From the NCBI GenBank assembly GCA_029215795.1, contig JARDYH010000007.1, forward strand, positions 80,921,763-80,985,762: a stretch of DNA of 64,000 nt, in the 5' to 3' direction. The notes under the pieces are model-generated. The model was not told the DNA's origin and ran no database searches. It saw only the letters and a program-made list of their open reading frames with translations. Position numbers and translations under genes: made by a program. The DNA is from Anniella stebbinsi. Its lineage: Eukaryota; Chordata; Lepidosauria; Squamata; Anniellidae. Below are positions 24,452 through 35,474 of the stretch, piece after piece (the stretch's first letter is position 1; each line of letters starts with the position of its first letter).

Positions 24452-25105
24452 GGATTTATTTTTTTATTTTATTTTATTTCTAACCCGCCTCTCCATCCAG
24501 ACTGAGGCGGGGAACAACAATAAATATAAATACAAGAACCATAAAATAGATAAAACATTAAAACAAATAAAAACAAATACATTATTAAAAACATCTTAAA
24601 ATTCAACTGGATAGGCCTGCCGGAAGAGATCAGTCTTCACAGCTCTCTTAAATTCAAGAAGATTGCTAACTTGTCGAATCTCCTCCAGCAGGTCATGCCA
24701 CAGTCTGGGAGCGGCAGAAAAGAAGGTCCTCTGGGTAATGCTCGTCAGCCTAGTTCTGGCTGATTGAAGTAAATTCTTCCCAGAGGACCTGAGTGTGCGG
24801 GGTGGATTATACAGGAGAAGGCGATCCTGCAGGTAACCTGGATCCAAACCATGCAGGGCTTTAAAGGTAATAACCAACACTTCGCCCAGAAGCTAATTGG
24901 CAGCCAGTGCTGGAGTGATTTTAAGACTGGTGTTATGTGGTCACCCCTAGATGTACCGGTTACCAACCTGGCTGCCATATTTTGAACTAGTTGAAGTTTC
25001 TGGACTAGGCACAAAGGTAGCCCTATGTACAGCACATTGCAGAAGTTGAGCCTCGAAGTTACCAGTGCATACACTACCATCTTTAGGTCTTGAGTTGGGC
25101 TACTC
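24452..25105 (-). mobile_element. L2/CR1-group LINE ORF2 3' end, degraded
   Basis: On the - strand, fragments read VTSRLNFCNVLYIGLPLC and QLVQNMAARLVTGTSRGDHI, then FKALHGLDPGYLQDRLL and FFSAAPRLWHDLLEEIR. These are the standard C-terminal motifs of L2/CR1-like reverse transcriptases. Frameshifts separate the two blocks. The 3' side has the GCCTCAGTCTGG hairpin and a TTTA-rich tail. It lies in the loop of the flanking inverted repeat. Confidence 0.88.
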
Positions 25106-25214
25106 TGTTTTCTGACATGCTGCCCTAGACATGGAGGAGATAAGACTGCTCCTGTGCGGCTAAGGATGTATGGATTTTGTTACATCCATTCCATTTGTGC
25201 TTTCTGGATTGTCA

Positions 25215-25585
25215 GGTGTTCACCTCCATTGCTGTTCATCGGGTTGAGCTGGTCATGGACAAGCGAGGGGTGGCAGAGAGCAGCAGCCATTGTCAGTGTC
25301 TGGTGGTGAGTTCTTCTGGAGTGCTGGGGATTCAGCAACAACCTGAGGATATTGATGTTTGATGCCAACCGGCTGCTCCTAGCGAGAAGTACAAGAAGGG
25401 TAGACCAGGCCAGTGTCAAGGGTAGGCTTGATTGGGCATCTGCCAAGAGCCCATACCTCTGCAGGGGCCCCACTGATAAGAACCCACTGGAGTTGCTCCA
25501 CCTCTTCCCCATTGCAACCTGCATGTTTACCTGCCTCAGATAAAAGTGATTGTGAGAAAGAGAAACAGTAGATGCTGCTGCTCAT
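25215..25585. repeat. right arm of a large inverted repeat
   Basis: Reverse complement of 23943-24325 with scattered substitutions and short indels (for example GGCATCAAACATCAATATCC against GGATATTGATGTTTGATGCC). Separated from the left arm by about 0.9 kb, largely LINE. Confidence 0.75.
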
Positions 25586-25907
25586 TAATGGAATTGGATT
25601 TTAATTTTACTAGAATTTCATTGTTCTTGAGCTCATTCGCATTAGTGCTAATGTGCCCTCTGCAAATGCACTAATGTGAATTAGCACAAATCTTCCTTAA
25701 AAGTGGAAAACCGATCCACAAGTCCACAGAAGCCATGTGACTCGGAAAAAGCTGGTCTGCTGCAGAATCTGTAGGTCATATTTAGAGAAATCCAACCTCC
25801 TTTAAATCTGTTGCAGATTTCCCCGACATCCCTATGCGTGGTACATAAAAACTGTGATGGTTTCATTAAAAATATCTGAAAACACCCCTAGTTGTTTTTC
25901 GTGATGT

Positions 25908-26205
25908 TTTAAGACAAGAAGCACCATGCTGGATCAGACTAAGGGTTCCATCTCATCCTGCACTCTGTTCACACAGTGGCCAACCAGCTGTTGGTCAGGG
26001 ACCCACAAGCCGTGCACAGTGCAACAGCACCTCCTGCCCATGTTCCCCAGCAACTGGTGTACATAGGCTTACTGCCTCTGCTCCTGGAGATAGCATATAG
26101 GTAACAGGACTAGTATCCATTGATAGCCTTCTCCTCCAGGAATTTATCTAACCCCCTTTTAAAGGCATCCAAATTGGTTGCCATCACTACGTCTTTTGTA
26201 GGGCC
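25908..26205 (-). mobile_element. CR1 LINE 3' end, second lineage
   Basis: On the + strand: CATGCTGGATCAGACTAAGG, TGGCCAACCAGCTGTTGGTC, GGAATTTATCTAACCCCCTT. Reversed, this is the CR1 3' part ending in CTTATGTTCTTATG-type repeats. Other copies: 27055 (+), 33062 (-), 35475 (+), 37166 (-), 37590 (+). Confidence 0.82.
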
Positions 26206-26714
26206 GTTTTTGTGGGGTTTTGTGTTGAGTTGATCTTTTGCTTTCTGGATCCGCACGTTCTTCCAACATCAGGTCTGAAATGAGTCAAATATAGAGACAG
26301 TTCCAAAGTGCAACATGTGTACTGTGTAACCTATTTACCAAAAGGCAATTTGCATCCATAGGCTCTGTCTGGTGAATCAGGCCTGCAACAACCTAGGCTT
26401 TTGTCCAAAATGGGTTTTTCCACCTCCAAATGTCTAGACACTGCATCCTTGATAGCTCTCCTGGGGGTTCTCAGTTATGAGCTTGTTGAAATATGCTAAA
26501 TCTCTGGATGTTTTAGTTTGTTTTGATGGCTAGACATGATCGTGATTGACATGGCCGAGCATTATGTGCATCAGTATGCCCGGTGTTGTACTGCAAACAA
26601 TGACTTGTCCCTTCTGTCTAAAGAGACATTCTGTATTTGCCAGCTGGGTCAAAGCCAGTTGTGGGGAAAGCCTCTTATTGCAGAAATAAATTAAGCATGG
26701 TGCTGTCCAAACCA

Positions 26715-26825
26715 TCTTCAAACAATGTTTCATATTGTATTTTAAGGTTTTAATCTTTTGTAAACGGCGTAGACAGCTTTGGCCATGGGGGGGGGGGGGG
26801 AGTATAGAAATGTTAAATACTAACA
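26715..26825 (+). mobile_element. L2/CR1-group LINE 3' tail with poly-G
   Basis: TTTCATATTGTATTTTAAGG then TTTGGCCATGGGG and AGTATAGAAATG, the same tail as at 10115 and 57840. A 14-base G run (26787-26800) interrupts it. Confidence 0.6.
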
Positions 26826-27054
26826 ATAACAATGGGCCACAAACAGACGCCATGGTGTTACATAAAGCAGTTCACAGTAGTTCTTTCCACCACCATTGCC
26901 ATAAAGGAGCTATTTGTGGCAGAGTTGCATCAATTTGCGGGCAATAACTACACTGGGTCTGGGTCAGGATCAGCTCCCGTTGCTGGAAATTAAAGCACAG
27001 GAACCAAGGCTGAAGTTCCCTTGGCATAATCCTCTCTTGTGCTCAACCCCTAGG

Positions 27055-27392
27055 GAAGAACTTCTTCACACAGTGTATAGTTAAACTATGGAATTTACTA
27101 TCGCAAGATGTGGTGATGGCCACCAACTGAATGGCTTTAAAGGGGGTGAGATAAATTCCTGGAGGAGAAGCCTATCAATGGCTATCAGTCCCGATGGCTA
27201 GGTGCTACCCCCAGTATCAGAGCCAGTAAGCCTATATACACTAGTTGCTGGGGAACATGGGTGGGAGGGTGCTGTTGTATTGTGTCCTGCTTGTGGGTCC
27301 CAGCTGGTTGGCCACTGTGCGAACAGAGTGCTGGATTAGATGGACCCTTGATCCGATCCAGCAAGGCTCTTCTTATGTTCTTCTTATGTTAC
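27055..27392 (+). mobile_element. CR1 LINE 3' end, second lineage
   Basis: TTCTTCACACAGTGTATAG, CAAGATGTGGTGATGGCCAC, ATTCCTGGAGGAGAAG, then GGATTAGATGGACCCTTGAT and the terminus CTTCTTATGTTCTTCTTATG. It includes the last codons of ORF2 and the 3' UTR in degraded form. Confidence 0.87.
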
Positions 27393-27715
27393 AGAGGACT
27401 GTCTTCTATTTCAAGGGCTGTCGGAGGACTGTCCTCCAATTTGAAAGTACCTTCTATTTGAAGGGCTGTCCGTTCTAAATCCCGTATCAAGATAAATGAC
27501 CAGGAGGAAGGGCTCCTGGGCATTGAAGTAGCTCATCAACAGCAGCTGTACAGCAGACTGAGCAAGGCACGCCGGGCACCTGGCCATCCTGCATTTCTAT
27601 TTAAATTATAATAATGATGTCTAAATCTGCATGTGCACATGGGATGCAAATCGATGTTCTCTTTGTTCCTCTTTTTTAGCGATTCACAAGCGGCCACTCT
27701 ACCAGCTCCAGTGGG
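27393..27715 (+). repeat. unclassified dispersed repeat (about 300 bp), copy 1
   Basis: Opens with ACAGAGGACTGTCTTC TATT and TTGAAGGGCTGTC, passes GAAGTAGCTCATCAACAGCA and CTATTTAAATTATAATAATG, and ends in a CTCTTTGTTCCTCTTTTTTA-like stretch and ATTCACAAGCGGCCAC. The same order of blocks occurs at 35075-35400 and 55065-55370 and partly at 32950-33060. No coding sequence. Confidence 0.65.
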
Positions 27716-28424
27716 TTTCCCTGGCACCGGTGCTCTTCTGATGTAGCATGGATGGATGCTATTTTAATTTCCCACGATGCCCCAGGGCGACGCTATAGCA
27801 GGGGTGCTGTGCAAAATTTAAACAGTGGATCCTTGGCACTGAAGATTAGAAAAATGAAATAGAAAAGGGCCTTAGGGTAGGTATCAGTGGTAGTCCCTGC
27901 TTGGGTGCTGGACCCTGGCTGCTCCCAAGGGTGTTGCCTGATGACATGGTGCCTGAGAGGACTGAGCATGCTGAATACTAGCGCTGGCCTGGAGTATATA
28001 CCAGAGCACTGGATACATTCATCAGAATGCTTTCAAAGTGACTTTATTAGTTTCTCATATCTTGATCCTACGCTTCAGAAATAAATCGGCTCCCCAAATG
28101 GATTGCAACATCACTCAAACATCCTTTACAGCGCTGGTGAAAATGAGACCTGGGCCTTGTCCTTGAGCTTGCAAACAAAACCCTCCAAAACTAGGCATAA
28201 AGGGGGAAAGGAGTAGAAGGAAAAGGCAAGCCGTTTGGCAGCATCGTTTGTAAAACGGTCATCCAGCTCCAGTCGTGGGCGGCTAATCTTCCTTGCTGTC
28301 CAGGAGCTGGTATATTAGCCCTTCTTTTTGGATTCATGTTTTATGGGGCCCATAAACTTGGGGGGAAGTGATGGCTGCCATTTTTAATTAGAGCTATCAT
28401 TTTGAAATCAGACCAGGTCAATGG

Positions 28425-28458
<34 letters not shown>

Positions 28459-28464
28459 TATATA
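28425..28464 (+). repeat. (TA)n-(CA)n microsatellite
   Basis: About 12 TA units followed by a short CA run and more TA, next to the 3' end of the neighbouring LINE. Confidence 0.95.
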
Positions 28465-28469
28465 ATGTT

Positions 28470-29365
28470 TATAGCACCACCTCGCCATTTCTGGCATCGT
28501 GGTGCTTTACAATAATACATAAAACAATTTCGATTAAGAACCCTCTACCCACATTAAAATTTAAACCACCCCTCCGCCAAATTCTTGTGAAAATAAGAAC
28601 CCCTTATAGAGGCGTTTGAAACAATTGAGGGTGGGAGCCTGTCTAATCTCCAGTGGCAAATTGTTCCATAATAGGGGGGCAACCACTGAAAAGACCCTGG
28701 CCCCCACACATTCCCAATTGTAGCGGAGGATGATCAGGTTACCCTGCCCTTGAGAGTGGGTCTGCCAACGGTGGGACACAGGAGCAAGGCGAGCACTCAA
28801 GTAACCAGGGCCCAAGCAGTGCAGGGCTTTATACGTAGTGAATAAAACCTTGTAGCGCGCCGTAGCAGCCACCTGCAGCCAGAGGAGCTCTTGAAGCATC
28901 GAAGTGATGGAGGACCATTTTGGAAGCTCCTTGACCAACCTGGCTGCCGCATTTTGTTCAGCCTGCAGGCGCTGGATTTGCCTCAAGGGACGCCCTGTAT
29001 ACAGCAAGTTGCAATAGTCAAGCCTGGAGGTGACCAGGACATGAACTGCGATGGTAAGATTGGCCTCTGACAAAAAAGGAGCGAACTTGGCAGAGCAGAT
29101 GGAATTGGTAAAAACAGCTCCGGACAACAGCCCCCACCTGTAATGACATAGTTAGGGTCTGGTCAAGAATGACACCCGGGTCTCGCACCTCGGTCACAAT
29201 CCTCGGTCGGAGTCCTGAAATGAAACATCTGCAAGCTCCTGCATTGAACCTGCCAGCTGCTGACCTCGGCTAACAACCATCAACTCAGTCTTCTCTGGAT
29301 TCAACTTCAACTTGCTTCTGGACATCCAATTACACATCTCAGCCAGGCACCAAGACAGGACAGCA
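28470..29365 (-). mobile_element. L2-like LINE reverse-transcriptase C-terminal fragment
   Basis: The longest open segment is 28561-29127 (-), reading HVLVTSRLDYCNLLYTGRPL, QNAAARLVKELPKWSS, TYKALHCLGPGYLSARL and ARVFSVVAPLLWNNLPLEIR. Upstream on the - strand (around 29290) lies CNWMSRSKLKLNPEKTELMV, the thumb-side motif of the same reverse transcriptase. These blocks are standard for L2-type non-LTR retrotransposons. The frame is broken between them, so it is a dead copy. 3' end at the (TA)n tract. Confidence 0.9.
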
Positions 29366-29715
29366 AATGCAGTGCTGGCTCCAGGTTTTGGGGGATGCTT
29401 GGGCAAGATGCCCCCAGCAGGCATTCTTCTCTGAGTGGTCCACCTTCTCACCACCGTTGCTCCTGCCCATTTACTTCCCTCTTCCTCTGCCTCTGATCCC
29501 TACCGCACCCAGAGGGAGAGGTCAAGGAGAGCATTGGTGGCGGCTGCCCTTTCTCCTCCCTTCTGTCACAGCTTGGTCATCCAGAGAGTGCAGGCAACAG
29601 CAAAATGGAGGAGGAAAGCAGCTGCTGCTGCAGGGCCAGCTTCATGGATGGACGCTGCAGTGAGTCCCCTGCAGAGGTACGGGCTATGCCAGCCCCTGAC
29701 TCTGGCCCTAGTAAA
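29366..29715. repeat. unclassified repeat related to the 24-25 kb inverted repeat
   Basis: Contains GGGCAAGATGCCCCCAGCAG, GGCTGCC and CTGCAGAGGTACGGGCTATG blocks that resemble pieces of 23690-24120 and 34797-35055. Boundaries are uncertain. Confidence 0.45.
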
Positions 29716-30289
29716 ATGACGATCTCGTTTTCTCAAGTTTTGGAACCATGGGCTTGTTTAGGGATCTGAGAAAGTACTGTGTACACTACCTCAAAACGCC
29801 TGATCAATGGATTGCCCCTTTGGCATCTACCTGCCGTGACGATGGATCTTAGGCTGTGTGTTATTCAGCAAAAACATGTGTTTTGTGTCTATTGGACACG
29901 GCAATGTCTCTTTAATAAGGAATTGTCTAGTTTGGTTAATTGCTGGTGGTGCTTCTTTTAAACATATGCTTTGGCAACGTCCAGTAGTTGCTTCATTTGT
30001 GGGGAGGTTATTACACAGATAATTTTTGTACTGGAACAGTCTTTAATATTCACTGATGTACGTGCTCTTTTAAATTATTTTCCTGCTTCATGGAAATTAA
30101 AAAAATGTTCAGCAGAAATGGATTCTCTGACAGCTAAAAGAGTGATATTACAACATTGGAAAGGTAAACACTCACCTCCTATAAGGCAGTGGATTGAAGA
30201 CTTTACAACGGTAGGGATGGAAAACCCTCTCTGTCTGAAACCCCAGAGAGACACTGCCGTCAGTGTCAACGGGTACTGAGCTAGATGGA

Positions 30290-30480
30290 CCAAGAAACAC
30301 ACGCACGCACACACAAACCCTCGCATAGGCCACCCTTGCCGGGTCCGCATGAAACAATAAGCCATGGTGACCACTTGCCTTGGCTTGAATATTCAAAATG
30401 GCGGCCAGCACGTTTCGTAAACTACCGTGGCTTAAATAAGCCATGGTAGGCTGCAGCCATTGTGCAAACCAGCCCATTGG
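30290..30480. mobile_element. inverted-repeat element with AAGCCATGG motifs
   Basis: AATAAGCCATGGTGACCAC and GTGGCTTAAATAAGCCATGG are in imperfect inverted arrangement around an AATGGCGGCC centre; the right edge TTGTGCAAACCAGCCCATT resembles the right edge of 53875-54125. Confidence 0.5.
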
Positions 30481-31189
30481 GTTGTGTGTGTTTTAATTAG
30501 AGATCTGTTTAAATAGTAAATTCCCAGTGTTACATAACTGTTAGAACGCTGTAAATTCCCAGTGTTAGATTAAAAAAAAAGATAATTTACACTTCCAATA
30601 AGTGTAGCATCTTGGCTTCGGATCAAAACACAGAAACATTCAACATTATCAGCTTTATGGCAAGGCATTTTTTTTTTAATACACAGGCAATTTTATATTT
30701 CCCTTATAAAATTTAGATGAGAGTATTATGTAACTCACACAGGGAGAGTTCCCCCCCCCTCATTTTGATTCCTTTTAATACTGCGGCAATGTTATTATGT
30801 CAAAGTAGGTCCTCCTTCTCCTCTCCTGTTTTAAGTTTTGCTTGAACCTTAGTTATGGAACAAACAAAGTGAGACTTCTAAGCATTTCATTTCCTTTTAA
30901 ATAGATACACCTATTTGCTCCACTGAAGAGCTCAAATCAGAGGCTATGAAAATGAACAATCTACATTTGGTCCAAAATAGCAAGAAAGGCTTAGCTTTGG
31001 GCTCCATGAGCTGTTTAGCAGCCTCCCACGAAAAATATTGTATACTCACCCCTGTTCTGAGTGGGGAGGTCCCAAGGTGTACCACTTTCCAAGATCTGGT
31101 TCCCTTTGGAAGGAGGCCAGAAGAGCATTACAGGCATTTTGCAATATTTGCGCTTGTTCAGAGAGATACTGGTTGAGTGGAGGTGGAAG

Positions 31190-31409
31190 CAGTGGAGGCT
31201 GGTGGCTCCAATTTCAGTGTGGCTGTGCATCCACTCCGGGTTTCAGTCAGAACAACCCAGAACTATAAAGGAGCTATCCGAGGTGCCGGACCTATTTTGG
31301 GGATAAGATTCAGCACCTTGGTTGGCTCTTTTAGAATTTTGGAGGGTTCTGAATGAAATCCAGAATGGATTCACAGCCCCACCGAAATCAAAGTCATTCT
31401 CCTCCACTG
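31190..31409. mobile_element. hAT-like MITE with CAGTGGAGGCTGGTGG termini
   Basis: Starts CAGTGGAGGCTGGTGGCTCC and ends CATTCTCCTCCACTG, with an inner imperfect palindrome (CAGTCAGAACAACCC, GAATGAAATCCAGAATGG). CAGTG ends are usual for hAT elements. A full relative with a perfect 8-bp duplication lies at 44154-44372; here the duplication is no longer visible. Confidence 0.7.
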
Positions 31410-31427
31410 GGCGTATAACCTCTAACG

Positions 31428-31600
31428 CAGGGATGATGAACCTCTTTCAGCCTGAGGGCTGAATTCCATTTCGTGGAAACCCTTGGGGGCCACATTCCAG
31501 TGGTCGGTGGGGCCAAAGGCAAAAGGAACAGGGCAAAAATACCAGCTAGCTTAACATTCTTATGTCCAGTAACTAAGGTCTTCTCAACATTTAGCAAAAC
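31428..31600. repeat. unclassified dispersed repeat (AACCTCTTTCAGCCTGAG)
   Basis: ATGAACCTCTTTCAGCCTGA, GGGCCACATTCCA and GGGGCCAAAGGCAAAAGG recur in the same order at 54136-54296. Possibly an old hAT-derived family. Confidence 0.55.
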
Positions 31601-32125
31601 CCCCGCATCTTTACTGGGGCTTTGTCTTCCGGAGTCTTTACAGGTTTAATGATCGGCACAATACACATGCCCCCCTCCCCTCCACAAACCTTGTTTTTGC
31701 AAGTTCCTTCCTATATGCTTCAATTATACTGCCAGCAGATGATGTTCTTTTATTGCACAATTTTGAAAAATTACAGCATTTTCTGGGTTTTATTAATGGC
31801 GGAATCCAATCCCTCTTGAAAATTGCAGGAGAGACATTGGAGGTTGACGACATTATAAAAAGGGCTTGCAAACTTTCATGAGTGCTCGTGTGGAGAAGCT
31901 TTATGCCTCAGGAGAGGCACATAACTACGCAAAAGCAGGGACCCAACACATGATTGGTAGTCGTTAGGGAAAGAGCGTAGCCATCAGGGGAATATTTGCT
32001 GGATTTCATTTACAGACCTGAGGTTCTGCAACCCTGCTGTAACAGATAGACAAAAGTCCACTGCTCCCTCATCAGATCTCCACAGCCAGTACCCTAAGAT
32101 GATTTCAAAGCCGAAACTCAGGGTG

Positions 32126-32230
32126 CAATCCTATGCATGTTTAGCCAGAAAAAAGTCCTACAACTCCCAGCATGCCCCAACTAACATGACTGCCTGGGGC
32201 ATGTTGAGAGTTGCAGGACTTTTTTCTGGC
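32126..32230. repeat. near-perfect hairpin, 45-nt arms
   Basis: GCATGTTTAGCCAGAAAAAA and GTCCTACAACTCCCAGCATG CCCCA pair with TGGGGCATGTTGAGAGTTGC and the following complementary arm ending TCTGGCTAAGCATGC. Loop of about 15 nt. A TAGCCAGAAAAAAGTCC arm on both sides suggests a MITE or foldback repeat. Confidence 0.75.
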
Positions 32231-32949
32231 TAAGCATGCATACAGGTTTCTAGCCACTCTGCATTTTCAGTGGGATGTGATTCACAGACACATCAACAAA
32301 TGCACAAATATGCATCCTATGGGAAAGTAATTAAGTCCAGCTTTTGCTCACAGTTCTTGATCTAGTCAACAATGCATGGGTGGAGAAATCAAATAGGTAA
32401 AATATAGCCCGGGATTGGACTGGACCAAGCTGGCTATTTGCATTTGTTATCAAATATTCGCCATAAAAATGCAAAGCACACATAATCACATTACTGTATT
32501 TTCCATAGCACATCAATACTGACATAATTATATTACAGTATTTTTCCTAGGCCTTTATATAATTGAAACCATGTCAGGGAAAGCAAGATCTCTTTCCCTT
32601 GTGAAAACATCTTTAGTGACATGATTAGATCGACCTTTAAGTGCTTTTTTTAAATCTATAAAAATGTAATGCCCTACACCTATTGATGAGCTCCTTTTGT
32701 AACTGACAAAGAGCTGTGTGTCACTGGAAAGCTTGCATACTCCTATACCCACTGAGTTCAATAAAATATATCATTGTTATGTCTCCCATAGGCACCTAAG
32801 GCATAGTTCTTGAAGTGACAGGGCCTATAGCAGGGGTCAGCATCACCAGGCACATGACAAGGCTTATGCCCCTTGAAGGCCCCTGCAGCCAATATAGGGA
32901 GCCTTCTGCCTCTCATCCTTGCAGTTTAGGGGGAACCATGTGTCCTACT

Positions 32950-33060
32950 TTGCAAAAGACAGCCCTCTGTTTGAAAGGCTGTCAGAGGGTAGTCTTCTCT
33001 TTGAAGGCATCCTCTGTTTGAAGGGCTAGTCCATCCAAGTCTGGTTTAAAGAGAAGAAAG
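32950..33060 (+). repeat. unclassified dispersed repeat, partial copy
   Basis: AGACAGCCCTCTGTTTGAAA, GGCATCCTCTGTTTGAAGGG and CCAAGTCTGGTTTAAAGAG match the first third of the family at 35075 and 55065. Confidence 0.6.
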
Positions 33061-33061
33061 A

Positions 33062-33215
33062 TAAGAACATCAGAACGTAAGAAGGGCCATGCTGGGTCAG
33101 GCCAAGGGTCCATCTAGTTCAGCACACTGTTCACACAATGGCCAACCAGCTGTCGACCAGGGACCCACCAGCAGGACACGGGTGCAACAACAGTGTGTGA
33201 TGCTGGGTTGGGGGT
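33062..33215 (-). mobile_element. CR1 LINE 3' end, second lineage, truncated
   Basis: Begins AAGAACATCAGAACGTAAG then GGGCCATGCTGGGTCAGGCC and TGGCCAACCAGCTGTCGACC on the + strand, the reverse of the second CR1 terminus. Confidence 0.82.
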
Positions 33216-33236
33216 TGCAGGATGCATGCTGTCGTG

Positions 33237-33267
<31 letters not shown>

Positions 33268-33268
33268 G
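33237..33268 (+). repeat. (CA)n microsatellite
   Basis: About 14 CA units following the CR1 fragment. Confidence 0.95.
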
Positions 33269-33460
33269 CATGTGCAATCAGGATACAAATCGCTCTTTCC
33301 TTATGACTAGCAGTGGCTAGGAAAAAGCAATCTGATTGAGGATCTCTGGGGGAAGGAGTGGAGTGTACAGGGAGCGGGGAAAGTGGAATTGGAGAAAATT
33401 GGTGTTGGTGTTGGTGGTGAAACAGGGCCCACTAGAGGGACTGCAGTAAAGGCCTTGGGG

Positions 33461-33746
33461 TAGGGTGACCATATGAAAAGGAGGACAAGGCTCCTGTATC
33501 TTTAACAGTTGTCTAGAAAAGGGAATTTCAGCAGGTGTCATTTGTATCCATACAGCACCTGGTGAAATTCCCTCTTCATCACAACACATAAAGCTGCAAG
33601 AACCCTGCCCTCTTGACTAGATACAAAAGAGGGTAGGGCTCCTGCAGCTTGAAATATCACCAGGTGCTGCATGCATACAAATTCCCTTTTCTATACAACT
33701 GTTAAAAATACAGGATCCCTGTCCTCCTTTCCATATGGTCACCCTA
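33461..33746. mobile_element. hAT-like foldback MITE, TAGGGTGACCATATG termini, with 8-bp TSD
   Basis: Left end TAGGGTGACCATATGAAAAG and right end CCATATGGTCACCCTA are inverted copies. The interior is also mirror-symmetric: AGAAAAGGGAATTTCAGC pairs with the AAATTCCCTTTTCT block, and CCTCTTCATCACAAC lies near the centre. Flanks are CCTTGGGG (33453-33460) and CCTTGGAG (33747-33754), a 7/8 duplication. No transposase sequence; mobilised in trans by an unknown hAT enzyme (inference). Confidence 0.85.
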
Positions 33747-34340
33747 CCTTGGAGGGCTGCATGCAGTCCACAGACTGCAAGTTGTGTGCCCCTGTTTCAG
33801 CTGGAGAAGCTGGAGAATGAAGCTAGACCTGTCTGCATGCTATCTATTGGGCGATTGACTGGTCCTCGCAGGGACCAGCAGTGTATTGAAAACCAATGCA
33901 AGGTACCAGACCTATGGTTTGGTGCATGTTTTTTTTCCATTATCATGTTCTCAGACCATATTCTTTGCACATAGCCCACACTTGTATGTCCTGGTTTGAC
34001 CCAGTTCTGCTTTAGCTTACTAAGTTTCCCCTCTCCTGTTTTGCTTGGCTATCGGCAGCTTGCCTTCCTTTGATTGCCCAGCCTCAGTTGAATTCAACAT
34101 CATGTATTTAAGCAGCAGTTGCATTTTCTTTAGCCTGGAGTGCTGTTGTACACTTGACGCAGCTCTCTTTCCATGGGTCAATACTCTAATCGATGCATCT
34201 CAACAGAGGTCCAAAGAGTGGAGAGGTTGTTGAACTTCCCTCCCTCACAGAGGTCTTTAGGATCCATCATGGGAAGCTGCCTTGTCCCAGGTCAGATGAT
34301 TTATTATTGTTTACTCTGGCATTCACCAACCTGGTTCTAC

Positions 34341-34510
34341 AACTCCCATCAACCATGCCTTATTCATATAGCCTTGTATTGTCTGCTCCAGCATTACCCA
34401 TCTTCCTGGATGTTTTGGACTACAGTTCCCATCATCATTGACCATTGACCTTGTGGCTCAGGCTGATGGGAATTATAGTCCAATGGGCACCATTTTGGAG
34501 GCACTGTTTT
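34341..34510. mobile_element. palindromic CTACAACTCCCATCA element, rearranged
   Basis: Contains TCTACAACTCCCATCAACC, GGACTACAGTTCCCATCATC and GATGGGAATTATAGTCCAAT, i.e. two left-arm pieces and a right arm of the common palindromic family. Confidence 0.6.
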
Positions 34511-34529
34511 GGGCAAGGGAACCATTTTG

Positions 34530-34740
34530 GGGAAGGCTCGTCTGCTCTTGCTGACAGCTGCTCCCCATGGTCTCAGGCAGGATCTTTCCCGTCACACACT
34601 TCCTGATCCATTTCAACGTAGATGTCAGGGATTGAACCCGGGACCACAGGGTATGTGTCTGTAGCACTGAGCTGCAGCCCTGCCGCCAGGCAAACATGTT
34701 GAGAGATGATGCCACTGCAGAAAAGGCCCTTCTGAATAGG
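34530..34740 (-). mobile_element. tRNA-derived SINE
   Basis: On the + strand GTCAGGGATTGAACCCGGGA CC is the reversed box-B-like sequence; TGACAGCTGCTCCCCATGGT and ACTTCCTGATCC are body segments shared with the copy at 11945. Confidence 0.65.
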
Positions 34741-34796
34741 TCAAATGGAGGGACCTGGATCATTTGGGCTCTGTCTTAGGTCCAGATGCCAAAGTC

Positions 34797-35060
34797 CAGG
34801 GCCGGCGTCAAAGGTAGGCATGGTTGAGCATCTGCTGAGAGCCCACATCCAAGCAGGAGCCCCCAGAATTGCTCCTGCTCTTCACCATTTTAACTTAGTT
34901 GTTCACCTGGCTCTCTCTCTGGCCCAGACAATGGTGGTGGTGAAAAGGAGGAGCAGGAAATGCCACCATGGCCTACTTGCTCTCTGCCGGTCAAGCAATC
35001 AAGAAGTAGCAATGATGTGGAAGAGAACAAGGAGCAATAGCACCTGGTAACAATGGTGGT
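34797..35060. repeat. unclassified repeat related to the 24-25 kb inverted repeat
   Basis: GGCGTCAAAGGTAGGCATGG, TTGAGCATCTGCTGAGAGCC and the later GCAATGATGTGGAAGAG blocks parallel parts of 25400-25470 and 23870-23960. Confidence 0.5.
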
Positions 35061-35074
35061 GAGACATAGGGTGG

Positions 35075-35400
35075 CTGTGTGTCCTCTTTTACAGAGGGGA
35101 CCATCCTCTGTTTGGGGTGCATCCTCTACTTGAAGGCCAATCCAGTCCAAGTCCAGTTTATAGTGAAGCAAACATCAGAAGGAAGAGCTGGACCTTGAAA
35201 TTGCTCATCAACGGACTGAACAAGGCATACAGGCCACCTGGTCCCAGTCATCCACTCCACATTATGATGCATTCCTATTAAATTATGCGAATTATTTCTA
35301 AATTTGCACCTGTACCTATATATTAGCATATGCACATTTCTATACGAACCAGCTCCTTTTTGCAGTTCTTTTTGGGTGGTTCAAAGGGGCTAGCATAGGA
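35075..35400 (+). repeat. unclassified dispersed repeat (about 300 bp), copy 3
   Basis: TGTCCTCTTTTACAGAGGGG, GCATCCTCTACTTGAAGGCC, AATTGCTCATCAACGGACTG, CCTATTAAATTATGCGAATT and CCTGTACCTATATATTAGCA, in the same order as in the copies at 27393 and 55065. Confidence 0.65.
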
Positions 35401-35474
35401 GAAGGTAGACTTATTGAGACAGAGCCCCCATTGAGAATGCATTGCATTATGGCCCTTAAAAACCAGCACCCGAC

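Noticed and set aside
24035..24505. 156-codon open frame, mirrored by a similar one at 25180-25524
   Set aside because: Similar but diverged frames in an inverted repeat; no domain, and the downstream end runs into LINE tail sequence. Kept only as a repeat observation.
28561..29127. 188-codon open frame on the - strand as a possible host gene
   Set aside because: It has the LDYCN, QNAAARL and WNNLPLEIR motifs of a LINE reverse transcriptase C-terminus and a LINE 3' end beside it.
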